DNA of 64,000 nt from Morinoia aosen (taxonomy: Eukaryota > Arthropoda > Malacostraca > Amphipoda > Talitridae), in assembly GCA_030386875.1 (NCBI GenBank), contig CM059576.1:14388058-14452057 (forward strand), read 5' to 3'. Shown here one piece after another: positions 21,572 through 32,934 of this stretch. Each line of letters begins with the position of its first letter. Within the stretch, counting starts at the first letter, position 1. A program made the position numbers and the translations under genes. The notes beneath the pieces were generated by a model. That model was not told the DNA's origin, did not search any database, and saw nothing but the letters and a program-made list of their open reading frames with translations.

Positions 21572-21872
21572 CTACTCGCCATAGCCATGTGGCTAGAGGC
21601 CTCTGCCGCCGTGCGGCAGAGACCCGGGTTCGAAACTCGGCGCTGGCGGTTGGCGATTTTCTCTGTTGGGTATAGGAGAAAAATTCCAAGCACAATACCC
21701 CACTCTACCCAGGTGTCTGAAATGGGTACCGGTCTTGACCGGGGGAAAGCGTCATGGCGTCCTGGCGTTAGTTATAAGGCATTTGAAAATCCAATGTACA
21801 AGGTGATATGTATCAGGCTTGATTGGAAATAAAGCATCCGTAGATGCCTTCATTATTATTATCATTATTATT
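21572..21872 (+). mobile_element. tRNA-derived SINE with target duplication
   Basis: About 300 bases with an A-box-like TAGCCATGTGG (21582-21592) and B-box GGTTCGAAACT (21627-21637), the internal RNA polymerase III promoter of a tRNA head, then an unrelated body and a tail of ATT repeats. It is flanked by ACTACTTG on both sides (21564-21571 and 21873-21880), the target duplication. A plus-strand ORF across it is accidental. Confidence 0.85.
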
Positions 21873-23035
21873 ACTACTTGGAAGGACTACTCATTAGTCC
21901 TTCCTACTTGCAACACTTGTGAAATTGAAGAATATATGGAAACCAAGCCTTATTAGGATAAATATCAGGATACTAGATTACTTATAAAAATATAAATTAC
22001 CTAATATAAGGCAATTTACGATATAAATATTCTTATGTGCTATTGGTTAACTAATATATTTTTAAATATAAATAATTCATTTTCTAGATATATTTTTGAA
22101 TGTTTTATTTTTAAATCTAAATGTTTCTAGATGTTTTTTGAGGTCAAACTAGATTATTTTAGTCAAACTAAAGTGGCAGCCCTGCATGAGGATCTCACAC
22201 TCACTGGCATGCCTTTAGCCGTCGTGACGTTTGGTTATGCCACATTATTTTATTTTGGGTAATCAATGTTAGACGAGACTTTCCAGTGTCCTCGTCACAA
22301 TATTAATTGATTTTTAGCTACGCAGCCACCAGCTCATAAAGGAGCAAAAAATAGAATAATTATCATGAATCATATGGTACTAAAATGAATGGTAAGATGG
22401 TAACGTGGTTTCATGACTATCTCTCTCTTCTTTTCAATCAAGGAATAAATACTCCGAGTAAGATCAAAATTTATTAGTAAAGAATTAACCTAACGTACAT
22501 GACAATTCTGTACTAGCGGAAAGCTATTTCGACGTACATAAAATTCAATACAAAACGCTGTTAACGACAGTTGCATACTTGTGCGGCCTGACGAGGATTA
22601 ATTGAGTGGATTTATAGAACTTAAAGTGAATTAGATACTCAGCTGAGAGCAGGGCGTTTGAACCTTTCTGTTGTCGTTTTGTTATTTTTGATGGCTGGGC
22701 CTATGAATATTGCTCATCGTTAATATTCAATAACTATTTGTGATTGTACTTGGAACGTATGATCACGCGTTAAGAATAATATATAATTACGTTTATTCTA
22801 TGACTTAGCTTAAAAAAAAAACTTTCCTAATTCTGCGAAAAATGCCTAATTTTATTCATTGAGTAAAATAATGCCTCGATGGTTCGGTTTTGGTTTTAAT
22901 GCAAACTTCCACCAAAATTATAATAGGTAAAAATTTTCTTTGTGTGCAGGTTTTGTACCAATATTATCAGTAAAATAGATACGATTTTTGGAGCGTCTTT
23001 TGTTCATCATTTATAGGTAAAAAAATGTGAATGAC

Positions 23036-23330
23036 TTAGAACGAGAGACTCCGGTTCAAATCCCGGCTCCAGCATAGCACATTTTCCGTGCTGAACAGAT
23101 TCTCTGGTGATTAGAAAACGGAAAAAGGGGGTAGGATATAGAAAACGTGATGTAATAGTATAGAGCAAAACTCTGTGCCATCAGTGATGACGTAGAAGAA
23201 AATTTAAGGCTTTCGGTAATAACATAGGGCAAAATTCAATACCATGCTTTCAGTAATAACATAGGACAAAATTCAACATGCACCCTGCGTTCAGTAATGA
23301 CATAGGGAAAAATTCGAACATGCTGTATTG
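23036..23330 (+). repeat. tRNA-like fragment followed by a 40-50 bp minisatellite
   Basis: GGTTCAAATCCCGGCTCC (near 23054-23071) looks like the T-arm end of a tRNA, without the rest of the cloverleaf, so it is probably the remnant of a SINE head. From about 23200 to 23325 a unit of the type TTCAGTAATAACATAGG followed by AAAATTCAACATGC recurs three to four times. Confidence 0.5.
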
Positions 23331-24299
23331 TGGATACGATAAATAACAAACATGTACCCAAATGACGAAGAATGTAAACGAAATATTCCCTACCAAAGAC
23401 TGAACGTAACACTCTAACCCGATATTGATAATATACGAAGTATTTTCAATACTCTTCATATAATGATAGCAACTGCCCGGAAATACCCCGATTAGATTAC
23501 AGACTTAATGTAATTTTTAAATGCGGAAGTTTTCATTGCCTACAAGAATATTCCAAAGCGTTACCCAAGATGAAAAATTATCTACGAGGCGTTCATGAGA
23601 TTTTTTCAATTTTTCATTCATTATAAAAATTTGCAGAGTTATTAGCTGGCCTTTGTGTTGTAATAATTTTTAGGGAAATTCTGTTGTTTTCCCTTAAAAA
23701 GAACGTCTGCGCTCGTCCGGATGATACCAAGAAATGGTACTTGTGGGTTATCTGTCGCCACTTATAACTTATGGTTTCCCTTTCATGTTATAGCTCGATG
23801 AAATTATTAATAATTTATTTTATCTTTAATTTTTGTTTAATTTCAGGCCAAAATGAATCTCTGGGACCTTCCAAGGACTGCAGAGGAAGGTCCCAGTGAT
23901 TCATTGCTTATGTATGAAAAGTGGATAAATTGCATTAGAAATAACTATAAATCAACAAGAATACTTTCTCCCATGAAAATTCCATTCATATGGTCCAGAA
24001 CATCAATTCACTATTCATGAAACAAATTACAGTTTCAGTTTTTTCCCTAAACAAGTGGTGACATGACTAAGTACCCAAATTTTTTTTAAATTTATTACAC
24101 ATATTATGTTCTCACGCTGAACAATTCGTCTAGTTCAGAATAGGTTTAGGGTAAGAATTTCAGCTCAAATGAAATTTCAACGTAGTAAAAGGTTTCAGCG
24201 AAATGCCATAACAGTTGCAGAACTTAATGGGGCTCACAAGGATTTATATCGCAACTATATAGTCTATTTTCATTGCTGCTAAGTGGATCGTCTGGTGTT

Positions 24300-24600
24300 G
24301 TCACCGTGGCCGAGTGGTTAAGAGCGCGCCCTCCCGTGAAGGAGTCGGGAGTTCAAGTCCCAGGGCTGTGCGGTGATTTCTCCCCGTTGGGAAAAGGGAG
24401 AAGTCAGCCACAATTCCCAACTCCAAACAGAGGCGGAGTAGCGAACAGCTAATTCTCTCCGCAATGCAAATACACTGTTCAAAACTGCTCCAAGCGATAA
24501 CAATTGCACTTCAGAGCGGAGCGGCAAGCCATGAAAATTAGCATCCATTTTGTGACAAAGGACTTCCAAAAGTCTACCTTTTCACTGTTGGATTTTTTGC
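24300..24600 (+). mobile_element. tRNA-derived SINE of a second type
   Basis: The head has A-box TGGCCGAGTGG (24307-24317) and B-box GGAGTTCAAGTCC (24348-24360). The spacing and the tRNA-like extra arm suggest origin from a leucine or serine tRNA. The body (24361-24600) is not tRNA-like, and bases of the head depart from a working tRNA, so I call it a SINE, not a tRNA gene. The 3' end is uncertain; no clear target duplication was found. Confidence 0.65.
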
Positions 24601-25667
24601 CATGAATAATATGAAAAGAATATAAGAATGATGCTTTCGGTGTTCTGTATGGAAGTGTGAATTTCTGTTTGAATGTATTTGCTTGGCTAGCTACTGAACA
24701 CGCTTGTCGTTTTAAGAAGTCAATGGATTTTGTCGCCTCGGATGTTTTTGTTGTAAATGTCTTTGTGGTTTCGATGGTGTCATACCTTCATTCGAGAGTA
24801 TCTCTTGACAGTTAACACACTTCGGGTACTCCACTCCAACTTTTTTTTACCACAAAGGTAAGCCCATATGCAATACATGAAGAATTATACTCTCCAGTTT
24901 TGATTTTCTCTCCTTTGAACCCAAACTACTTCCTTCAGTTTGTCTAGAATCTAGAGGAAGTAGCAGAGGGAAGCTCATCAGTCGATTTTAGTTTAAACAC
25001 TTCTCCACCTTCAGTTTATACTGTCTGTGAGCATAAAATGAAGCATGAATGACTATAAACGATAATTATAAAGAAACAGAGCAGCCTACAGTTACAGGAT
25101 ATTTGGGCAAACTAGCCAAATTTAGTTTCGTTTATTATCAATAACTCACTACCGATATACTGTCATTTTTTATATAATAGCAACATATAGCGAATGCCAT
25201 CTGCGTACAATGCGAATGTGTAGCAGCCAGACCGATCAGACAGCCAGAGCCTAAATAGACTTGGGGCCAGACTGCCTGTCTCAGGACTCACGATAGTGAC
25301 AGTTGGGCTGGCGGAGGATCGAATTTGCTACGTCGTAATAAATTCAAATTAAGCTAATGATATTGATTTGAAAATAAGATACAGAAAAACCTACCAATAC
25401 ATGGGCTTTCTTCAACATGTTCACACATACCAAAAACCCACTACACACATTCTGGAAAACATAACACACCACAAAAGTAAACACAGTGCTCCAATTAAGC
25501 CAGAAGCAAAGGGTGAGCCAACAAACCTAAGTGAAAAATTATTACAGATATAAAAATGTAATAGAGAAGTGCTGGCTGCTTACACACCAAAATTTCGATA
25601 CCACCTATTATAATGACAGAGAATCAGTGTTGTTTATTTTATATATATTTTGTGCGGAGGCAATTTT

Positions 25668-25745
25668 TTCCATTGTGTCGCGGACCCCCTCCGGACCTTG
25701 TCAGGAACCCCAAGGGTCTGGGGACCACAGCTTGGAAACCACTGA
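25668..25745 (-). mobile_element. Isolated hAT terminal fragment
   Basis: Read on the minus strand it begins CAGTGGTTTCCAAGCTGTGG and continues with a GGGG/CCCC-rich segment. CAGTGGTTYCCAA is a common hAT end. The matching other end was not found, so this is probably a single surviving terminus. Confidence 0.5.
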
Positions 25746-26114
25746 TATAAAATATGGGAGTAGGTCACCAGAAATGTACATTTTCTAACAAACACAAAAA
25801 AAGAACACGAAACAATTCAAGATTGTGACCGTTAATCCTGGAATATAAACGAAGAAAAAGAATTTGCAGTGTAAGTCTGACAAATGTCACATGGATGAGA
25901 CAAGAAACACTACGAAATAGAATGTGAACAGCTCATTTTCATGCGTCTTCCAAAAAAGCCATTTAGCACCTGAAAGAAAGATCTCATTTCAGTGGAAAAA
26001 GGCTTTTTATAAATTACTAAAAAATTACACAGAAATTACGTAGGCAAAATGAAGATTGCAGTGTTAGGAAGAAAATAAAATTTAACCGACAACAACGCTC
26101 CCGAGGCGTTAGAT

Positions 26115-26485
26115 TACATTACATAAGATAGTTTAGGCCTGCTTAGTTATAAAAGTGGTTTTAAGAGAGGAAGGAGGAAGAAATCATTCCGTAATCGCTT
26201 ATGGGAACGCAGGGTTTATGCACATGGCTCATAGAAACAGCAAGTTGCATAGAAAATTATGAAACGAGGTAAAACTGAAGGCGTAACAAATAATGAAAAA
26301 CAGGACTGCAGTTAACAAAAAAAAAATGGTCATTAAAAAAATCAAAAACAGTTATTTTCCACAAACACATGATCTACTCAACTTTAAGTTCAGAACCTCA
26401 CATAATCCCCTCGTAACCACCCATTCCCATGGACACAAAAGTTACATTCTGCAGAGGGAGAAGCTCGTAAGATCTTTGACCACAC
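26115..26485 (-). repeat. Dispersed repeat family R1, copy 2
   Basis: Shares with the other R1 copies the order: GAGAGGAAGGAGGAAG, ACGCAGGGTTTATGCACATGGC, ATAGAAACAGCAAG, and an end with CCCATTCCCATGGACACAAAAG. This is the most divergent copy. It lies just beyond the 3' end of the zinc-finger array. Confidence 0.6.
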
Positions 26486-26619
26486 GGAAGAGCACCAGTA
26501 TTTAAAAAATGTGAAGTGTGATGTAGTGATCAGACATTTAAACAGCCAATATATGTGCATTTCACATCTAGAAAGGAAACGCATAAGTACAATAATGTTT
26601 GCTAGCTAGGTGTTTTGAA

Positions 26620-27883
26620 CTCTACCCTTCCGAGCAGAAGAATAGTCGCATAATTCCCACTCGAACAGCTGACCTTCACCATGTTTACTGGCTAGGTGAA
26701 ATTGAACATTTCTCAATTCAGCAGGGGAATATTTACATATATCACATTTGAACAACTGACCTTTACCATGTGTGCTGGCTAAGTGACATTTAATACTACC
26801 CTTACGAGCAGAGGAATAGTCACATTATTCACACTTGGAACAGCTGACCTTTACCATGTGTGCTGGCTAAGTGACATTTAATACTATCCTTACGAGCAGA
26901 GGAATAGTCACATAATTCACACTTGATCAGCTGACCTTTACCATGTGTGCTGGCTTAGTGACGTTTAATACTACCCTTACGAGCAGAGGAATAGTCACAT
27001 AATTCACACTTGAATAGTTGACCTTTACCATGTTTGCTGGCTAGGTGTAATTTAACCTGTCTCATTTCAGCAGAGGAATAGTCACATAATTCACATTTGA
27101 ACAACTGACCTTCACCATGTTTGCTGGCTAGGTGTAATTTAACCTGTCTCATTTCAGCAGAGGAATAGTCACATAATTCACATTTGAACAACTGACACCA
27201 TGTTTGCTGGCTAGGTGACGTTTAAGATTACCTATAAGACAAGAAGAATATTCACATAATTCGCACTTGAACAGCTGACCTTTACTAAGTGTGCTGGCTA
27301 GGTGACGTTTAATACTTTCCTTACGAGCAGAGGAATAGTCACATAATTCACACTTGAACAGCTGCCCTTCACCATGTTTGCTGGCTTGGTGTATTTTAAC
27401 CTGTCTCATTTTACCAGAGGAATATTCACATAATTCACATTTGAACAGCTGACCTTTACCATGTTTGCTGGCTAGGTGTAGCTTAACCTTACTCTTTTGA
27501 GCAGAGGAATAGTCACATAGTTCGCACTTGAATAGCTGCCCTTCACCATGTTTGTTGGCTCGGTGTAGTTTTATTATACTAATTCGAGCAGAGGAATAGT
27601 CACATAATTCGCACTTGAATAGCTGACCTTTACCATGTTTGCTGGCTAGGTGCAGTTTGACTCCACTCCTATAAGCAGATGAATAGTCACATAACTCACA
27701 CTTGAACAGCAGACCTACTCCATGTTTGCTGGCTAGATGTATTTTAAAGTTATTCATTTTAGCAGAAGAATATTCACATGACTCACACCTGAACATTTGA
27801 CCTTTACCATGTTTGCTGGCTAGGTGTAGTTCGACCCTACTCTTTCGAGCAGAGGAATAGTCACATAGTTCGCACTTGAATAG
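26620..27883 (-). pseudogene. Downstream zinc-finger array with stops and a frameshift
   Basis: Continues the 87-bp finger units of the exon at 27884-28846 without a gap. The frame is open for eight units (27200-27883), then a unit has lost about four bases (near 27194), which shifts the frame. Two more intact units follow in the new frame, then a leucine codon has become TAA at 26955-26957, and further decayed units with another stop run to about 26620. Units are C-x2-C-x12-H-x4-H with a seven-residue linker of GEGQLFK type. If the TAG at 27884 is real these fingers are not translated. They could be a decaying tail, or the breaks could be sequencing errors in a repeat. Confidence 0.75.
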
Positions 27884-28846
27884 CTACCCTTCACCATGTT
27901 TGTTGGCTAGGTGTAGTTCGACCCTTCTCTTTCGAGCAGAGGAATAGTCACATATTTCACACTTGAATAGCTGACCTTCACCATGTTTGCTGGCTAGGTG
28001 CAGGTTTAAATTTCTCTGTCGAGCCGAAGAATAGTCACATAACTCACACTTGAACAGTTGTCTTTTCTCATCTTTGCTGGCTTGGTATGCTTTATGTTTG
28101 TTTCTACGAGCTGAGTCATTCAAGTTACGCCTGTAAACCCGACCTTGAACATGTCTATTTATTTGAGGTCCTATTTTGCATTTACCAGAGAAACACTGCT
28201 TCCAGTTTTCTTCATTTGCTGAAGAATATTCGCACACTTCACACTTGTACACCATATTGTCTAATGCACCTTTTTTAGGCGACTCAGAATTGGACTCGAC
28301 GACAAACTTCGAGTCGCTGAAATCACATTTAAGCTCTTTCTGTCCATGTTTATTACGTCGCTGTTTCACCGTCGTTTTCACACCTGTATATTGGTAACTC
28401 CCGGATAGAACTTCGCGCCGGCTCTCATTAACATGCTGCTCAACTAAGTGTTGCTTCAAAATCTTTATGTACATTGTGGAGTAATCACACAACCAACAAT
28501 CATAGTAACATCCCAACTTGTGCCTGACACGGAGGTGCAGCTCCATAAGGCCCCTCCTACCAGTGGAGTAATCACAATGTTCACACAATAAGGGCCATGA
28601 CATGAGTCTGTAAGGAGGTGCGGCCTCAACACCACTGCCGCTCCCCGACACATCTGATGATAGCGAGTCAGCGCTCCCTTGAGATGCTCCAGCTTGTCCC
28701 TGATGAACAGCACTTGTGTTGCACGCAACAGAGCTGCCTTCCACCGACTCATCATCTGCTTTTGCGTGCACTGAACGAGCCACAGTGCAGTCATTGTGTA
28801 TTTCTCTCTTGAAAGTAACTGCATGAGAGCCTGAATTTGAACTGGC
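27884..28846 (-). CDS. C2H2 zinc-finger gene, exon 3 (finger exon, ends in TAG)
   Basis: The exon starts after CCCACACAG at 28846 in phase 0, which fits the end of exon 2. It encodes 320 residues: a Ser/Gly-rich stretch, two fingers of CxxCDYS type (CEHCDYSTGRRG and CWLCDYSTMYIK), a linker with two degenerate fingers, then two regular fingers of the 29-residue repeated unit, and TAG at 27884-27886. The equivalent codon in sister units is CAG, so the stop is one base change inside the linker. The protein should bind DNA in the nucleus. In-frame fingers continue for another 0.7 kb beyond the stop. The exon lies on the minus strand between copies of repeat R1. Family assignment is firm; the exact target and whether the stop is genuine are unknown. 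Confidence 0.8.
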   Translation of the reverse strand, partial: ASSNSGSHAVTFKREIHNDCTVARSVHAKADDESVEGSSVACNTSAVHQGQAGASQGSADSLSSDVSGSGSGVEAAPPYRLMSWPLLCEHCDYSTGRRGLMELHLRVRHKLGCYYDCWLCDYSTMYIKILKQHLVEQHVNESRREVLSGSYQYTGVKTTVKQRRNKHGQKELKCDFSDSKFVVESNSESPKKGALDNMVYKCEVCEYSSANEENWKQCFSGKCKIGPQINRHVQGRVYRRNLNDSARRNKHKAYQASKDEKRQLFKCELCDYSSARQRNLNLHLASKHGEGQLFKCEICDYSSARKRRVELHLANKHGEG

Positions 28847-28934
28847 CTGTGTGGGAGAACTTTTCCTGATTATTACGGGCCAGGAATCTCAGGAAAAAAC
28901 GCATTATAAGCAAATTGCAATTATTTTTTATTAT

Positions 28935-29305
28935 AATATAAGAAAGTTTTAGCCTCCCTTAACCACGACAAAGATGTTCTAAGAGAGGAAAGAGGAAGGC
29001 ACCATTTAGTATGGAGTTGAGAGAACGCGGAATCTATGCACAAGGTGCACAGAACCAATAAGCTAGGAAAGAAGTTCATGGAACAAGAAAAAAGTTGAAG
29101 AAGAATGTAGTAAATGCTGGAAAACAGGACAGCAGTGAACCAAAAAACAGATGGTCCGTAACAAAACAAAAACCTATTTTATCACAACAAAAAGGAAGCC
29201 TATTTAACCTTCAGCTCGGGCCCTCAGATGGTTCCCCTGGGAGCGCTAATTCCCATAGATACAATAGTTGTATCCCCCTGAGGGGCGAAAATTGCAATTA
29301 AAAGT
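28935..29305 (-). repeat. Dispersed repeat family R1, copy 3
   Basis: One of the better preserved copies, in the 2.9-3.4 kb intron between exons 2 and 3. Plus-strand landmarks are AGGAAGGCACCATTTAGTAT, GGAATCTATGCACAAGG, CTCGGGCCCTCAG, CTGGGAGCGCTAATTCC and TTGTATCCCCCTGAGGGG. No tRNA-like promoter and no target duplication are visible. Confidence 0.7.
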
Positions 29306-29820
29306 ACCTATGTACTTGGTTACTATATATATTTGAGGCTGAGTTGTGCACTTGAGCATACATTCTTATTTTAATCTTAAGCAAATGTGCTCAAATATTA
29401 AAAAAATACAAGAAAAATATATGAAAGAAATACAGGAAGCAAAAAATAACGATGGCACAATAGAAATTTGAAAAGCACATTCTCTCTTCACAGTCAGTTG
29501 ATACTTTAAAACAGAACAAAGTTTTCATGCAAAATCTTCTACATGCAATAACGCCTGTCATGACTACATTATTTTGGATAAGGATTCATGCACAAAATTT
29601 CACTGTTAACGTTCTCTTCAAAACACAGCACTAACTTGATTATTCTATTTAAATTCAAAAGCAACTTCAATTATATTAGAAATATTGTCTCAGAATAACT
29701 GAGAGTGGCTGAAGTGATTTCTTACACAAGCAAAAAAAATAAAAAAATTATTCATTCGTTGGTCTCACACATAAAGCAAGAAACACATAAAATCATAAAT
29801 TTGACTTCTTAAGTAATTAA

Positions 29821-30960
29821 GGGGACCGTCTAGTCAGAAGATTGAAATAGGTGGGATTTTTTTTATTGCTTAATTCTGTAGAGCAAGGCAAAGTTAATAA
29901 GCAGTAAAAAATTTGAAAGCATCTGAAGCACCTAAGGCGAGTAAACGGAAGGAGAAAAAGCGGCGGGATGGGTTGCATGGAGTGTCAGCGCTCATGTGCC
30001 ATATCATTTCACCTAGATATTGCTCACCGACTGTTTATTTCTAAAGACATATGCATTTATGCATTTATCATTCAGTTGTTCAAGAACTTTCACGATTTGG
30101 CAACGTCACGCGAGTCTCGGTACCTCCCACGACCCCCCTCCCCCCCCTGTACTGTAGACATTTATAAGACTGCGCTTGCCGTGAAGCAGTTCAGTGTGAC
30201 ATGAATGCCGAAGCGATTACGTAGTCAAACAACTAGCTGAATCTGCCAGTCAAGCTCGGAGTAGCTGAAACTGCACCTGCTGAGTTCAGTTAGGATTGAA
30301 CTGCACCTCAGGTGCACCTGAGCTATGCATTACCTCTGATCCTCATGCATGGTACCAGGCACCTGGTACCAATTATGGTACCGGTTTTGACAAGGAACCA
30401 AAAAAATACTACGATGAAAGATAGCCAAAAACATGACAATATTTCAGAATAGCTTTTATAACGTCAACTGCGCTGATTTCTCGAAGCAATATGGCTTGCA
30501 AATGAAAAACCTTTTTTCTGTACAAAAATGCGTTTTTTGAACAACTCAAATATCAATATTCAGGCCTCTTCTTCTCAGAAACCAGTGATTGTAGAGCAAT
30601 GTTTTTGGTATCATTAGATGTGCAAAGAGTTGCTGCATAAAGAGTCAGAGGATTTTATTGAATTTTATAGTGGTATCTTAGTTATATTAAAAAATCTACA
30701 GAAAATGAATGACTCTTGAAAAAAAAAATTTTAAAACTTAATATAAACACAACTATTAGGAATTTCAAAATAATCTTCTGACTCTTTATGCAGCAACCCT
30801 TTGTGCATCCAATGATACTTAGATCATTACTCTACAATAACTACTTTTTGAGAAGAAGTTGCTTGAAAAATGACCAATTTTTCCTCTTTTTTCCCATCAT
30901 CTCCGTCATTAAGACGAAAATGGAAACAAGTACACATGACAACCACTATTTATCTTTCAA
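29821..30960 (+). mobile_element. Probable TTAA-type fold-back element, right end not found
   Basis: TTAA (29817-29820) is followed by GGGGACCGTCTAG, close to the ends of the other TTAA elements in this window. Further in, 30560-30690 and 30735-30870 are inverted copies sharing GTTGCTGCATAAAGAGTCAG. The matching right terminus is absent, so the right limit is approximate and the two parts may not belong together. Confidence 0.45.
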
Positions 30961-31839
30961 AATACATGAGTATGCCAAATTTCAGAGATCTAGATCACAT
31001 AGAAAAAACGTGATGGCCATTTTTTTGATTCTGATTACTCGGTGCCCTCAATACAGTTTCACATGTGGCGAGAGTTCCACATGTACATTTTTCATCAAAA
31101 AATTGGCAGCAAATGTTTGAAGAAGATGAGAAGGCAAAAAAAAACTTCAAAGTATCTTGAAACGATCACTTGCGTAAACTAGTTATAATGCACCGTTCAA
31201 GTCACCTCACTGAAGCACAACGCAACTACAAAAGGGCTCCACAACACTAGGGATACAAGAAGCATGCTGATAATAGTTTCGACACAATTAATCAAGGGAA
31301 CGTAACTCAATCCACACTTGCTGTGGTTTGGAAACGAGAATTTTTTTCAAGTCAATCACATCGATAATTACGAAACAAGATTCAATACCAGCAGTCAAAG
31401 ACACATTCACTCTACGACAGGCACAACAATTTTTGAAATAAAGATATTACACTAACCACCAATTAGGCAATCAAATAGACATAAATCTCAATTCAACATA
31501 ATTTAAAATTTAGAATAATGGAGTGTGAAGCGAGACTATTATCTGGGACCAGATTATAACATCGGTCAGCCTCTAATTTGATGGTTCTGCAATAAATTGA
31601 GCTAATCTAAAGTGAAAAGCTTTAAATCATTCATAAAGCAGTTAGAATAGAATGAAATTCGCTGAATGACAAGTTTTGACAATTATGTCAGAAATGCTCA
31701 AAACAATAAGAGATGAAAGCAGTAATAACAATATAAATGTCACAAAATAGTGTTCAAGAACAGGTAAAAATAGACTACATAAGAAGTAAATTCAAATTTT
31801 CTTTGGAATCACAAATACTCCGCTGAAATCAAAGAGAAG

Positions 31840-32120
31840 CATTCAAGAAGAAAGTGAGTAATCTATTGGAAGCATTAAAGAGGGAAGTAACCAATCAAAC
31901 GCATTGAAGAAGAGAGTAAGCAATCCACAGGAAGCAATCAAGAAGAGAGTAAAGAACCAATCAGAAGCACTAAAGAGAGTAAGAAAGGAATCAGCAGCAC
32001 TAAAAAGAGTAAGCAACCAATTAGAAGCACTCAAGAGGAGAGTTAGCAACCAATTAGAAGCACTCAAGAGGAGAGTTAGCAACCAATTAGAAGCACTCAA
32101 GAGGAGAGTTAGCAACCAAT
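31840..32120 (+). repeat. 33-bp minisatellite next to exon 2
   Basis: Three near-identical 33-base units (AGAAGCACTCAAGAGGAGAG plus TTAGCAACCAATT) at about 32015-32119 with five or more decayed copies to the left. It directly abuts the donor site of zinc-finger exon 2. Retaining this intron would add about a dozen residues and then a TAA. Confidence 0.9.
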
Positions 32121-32128
32121 TGCAGCAC

Positions 32129-32250
32129 CTGGGGTTCTTGATGCCAGTCAATGGGCTCGTCCTTTACAGTAACGGCCTCCAGCTCAGCGTCAGGCACTTC
32201 ACTCTTGATGCAAGTTTCTTCTAGATGGCTCCCAGAGCTCGGCCCATCAC
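32129..32250 (-). CDS. C2H2 zinc-finger gene, exon 2
   Basis: Acceptor CACTTGCAG ends at 32251; donor CCCCAG|GTGCTG follows 32129. The exon is 122 bases. With the single G left over from exon 1 it makes 41 full codons and ends in phase 0, matching exon 3. It encodes an acidic linker with CIKSEVPD and VKDEPIDW. IKSE and KDEP match SUMO-acceptor consensus (hydrophobic-K-x-E) and this kind of linker is common upstream of the fingers in insect zinc-finger proteins. No enzyme or dimerisation domain is seen. Confidence 0.75.
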
Positions 32251-32934
32251 CTGCAAGTGACACAAGCTCATTGAGAAAAATTGCATTTGAGATAACAAAT
32301 CTAGTAACAGCTTTATGTGTTAAAATTCAACAATGATTTCGTGATTTTGACCATGTCAACTATTTGGTTAATATTTTAATATATGAAAACCGGAAAAATC
32401 TAGAAAATTTGAAAAAAATCTAGTAATAATTATAGCAGACAACCCAATGCAACCCTTCCAACTAAATAGTCAATACTCTAAATGCTTTGTAGATTAAATG
32501 ATCTTAATCATATTCTAGGCTACACCAGCAAACTTAAATGACAATATTGAACAAGAATCTAAATCTTCAGAATAAATAGTAGTTACAATTCATAATAAAC
32601 TAGCAATTCTAATAAAAATTGGCATTAAAAAATATACTTTGCACTTCAATATATTTCTGAAGGACATCAAGTAAGTTTGAATTAAAAATTAATGTAAACC
32701 AATTTTTAAAACATTCATGAGAATTAAAATAGGATGAAATCCAGTGAGTGACATCGTCTCTCAATTATGACACCATTTCTCAACCTTGTGGGAAGAAGTT
32801 TCACACTGAAGACAATGACCAAAACTCAACACAACTCCTTATACCGTGGAAGGCCTCATCTTTACCAGAGCTATTCCATAGCTTTTTGAATGTTTTCAAC
32901 TTGGATTAGATGTAAGTTTAGGCCTACTTATCCA

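Noticed and set aside
23036-23080. tRNA gene
   Set aside because: Only the T-arm part is recognisable; no A-box or acceptor pairing.
24300-24372. Functional tRNA gene
   Set aside because: A- and B-boxes are present, but the segment continues into a non-tRNA body and the stems do not close well; a SINE head is more likely.
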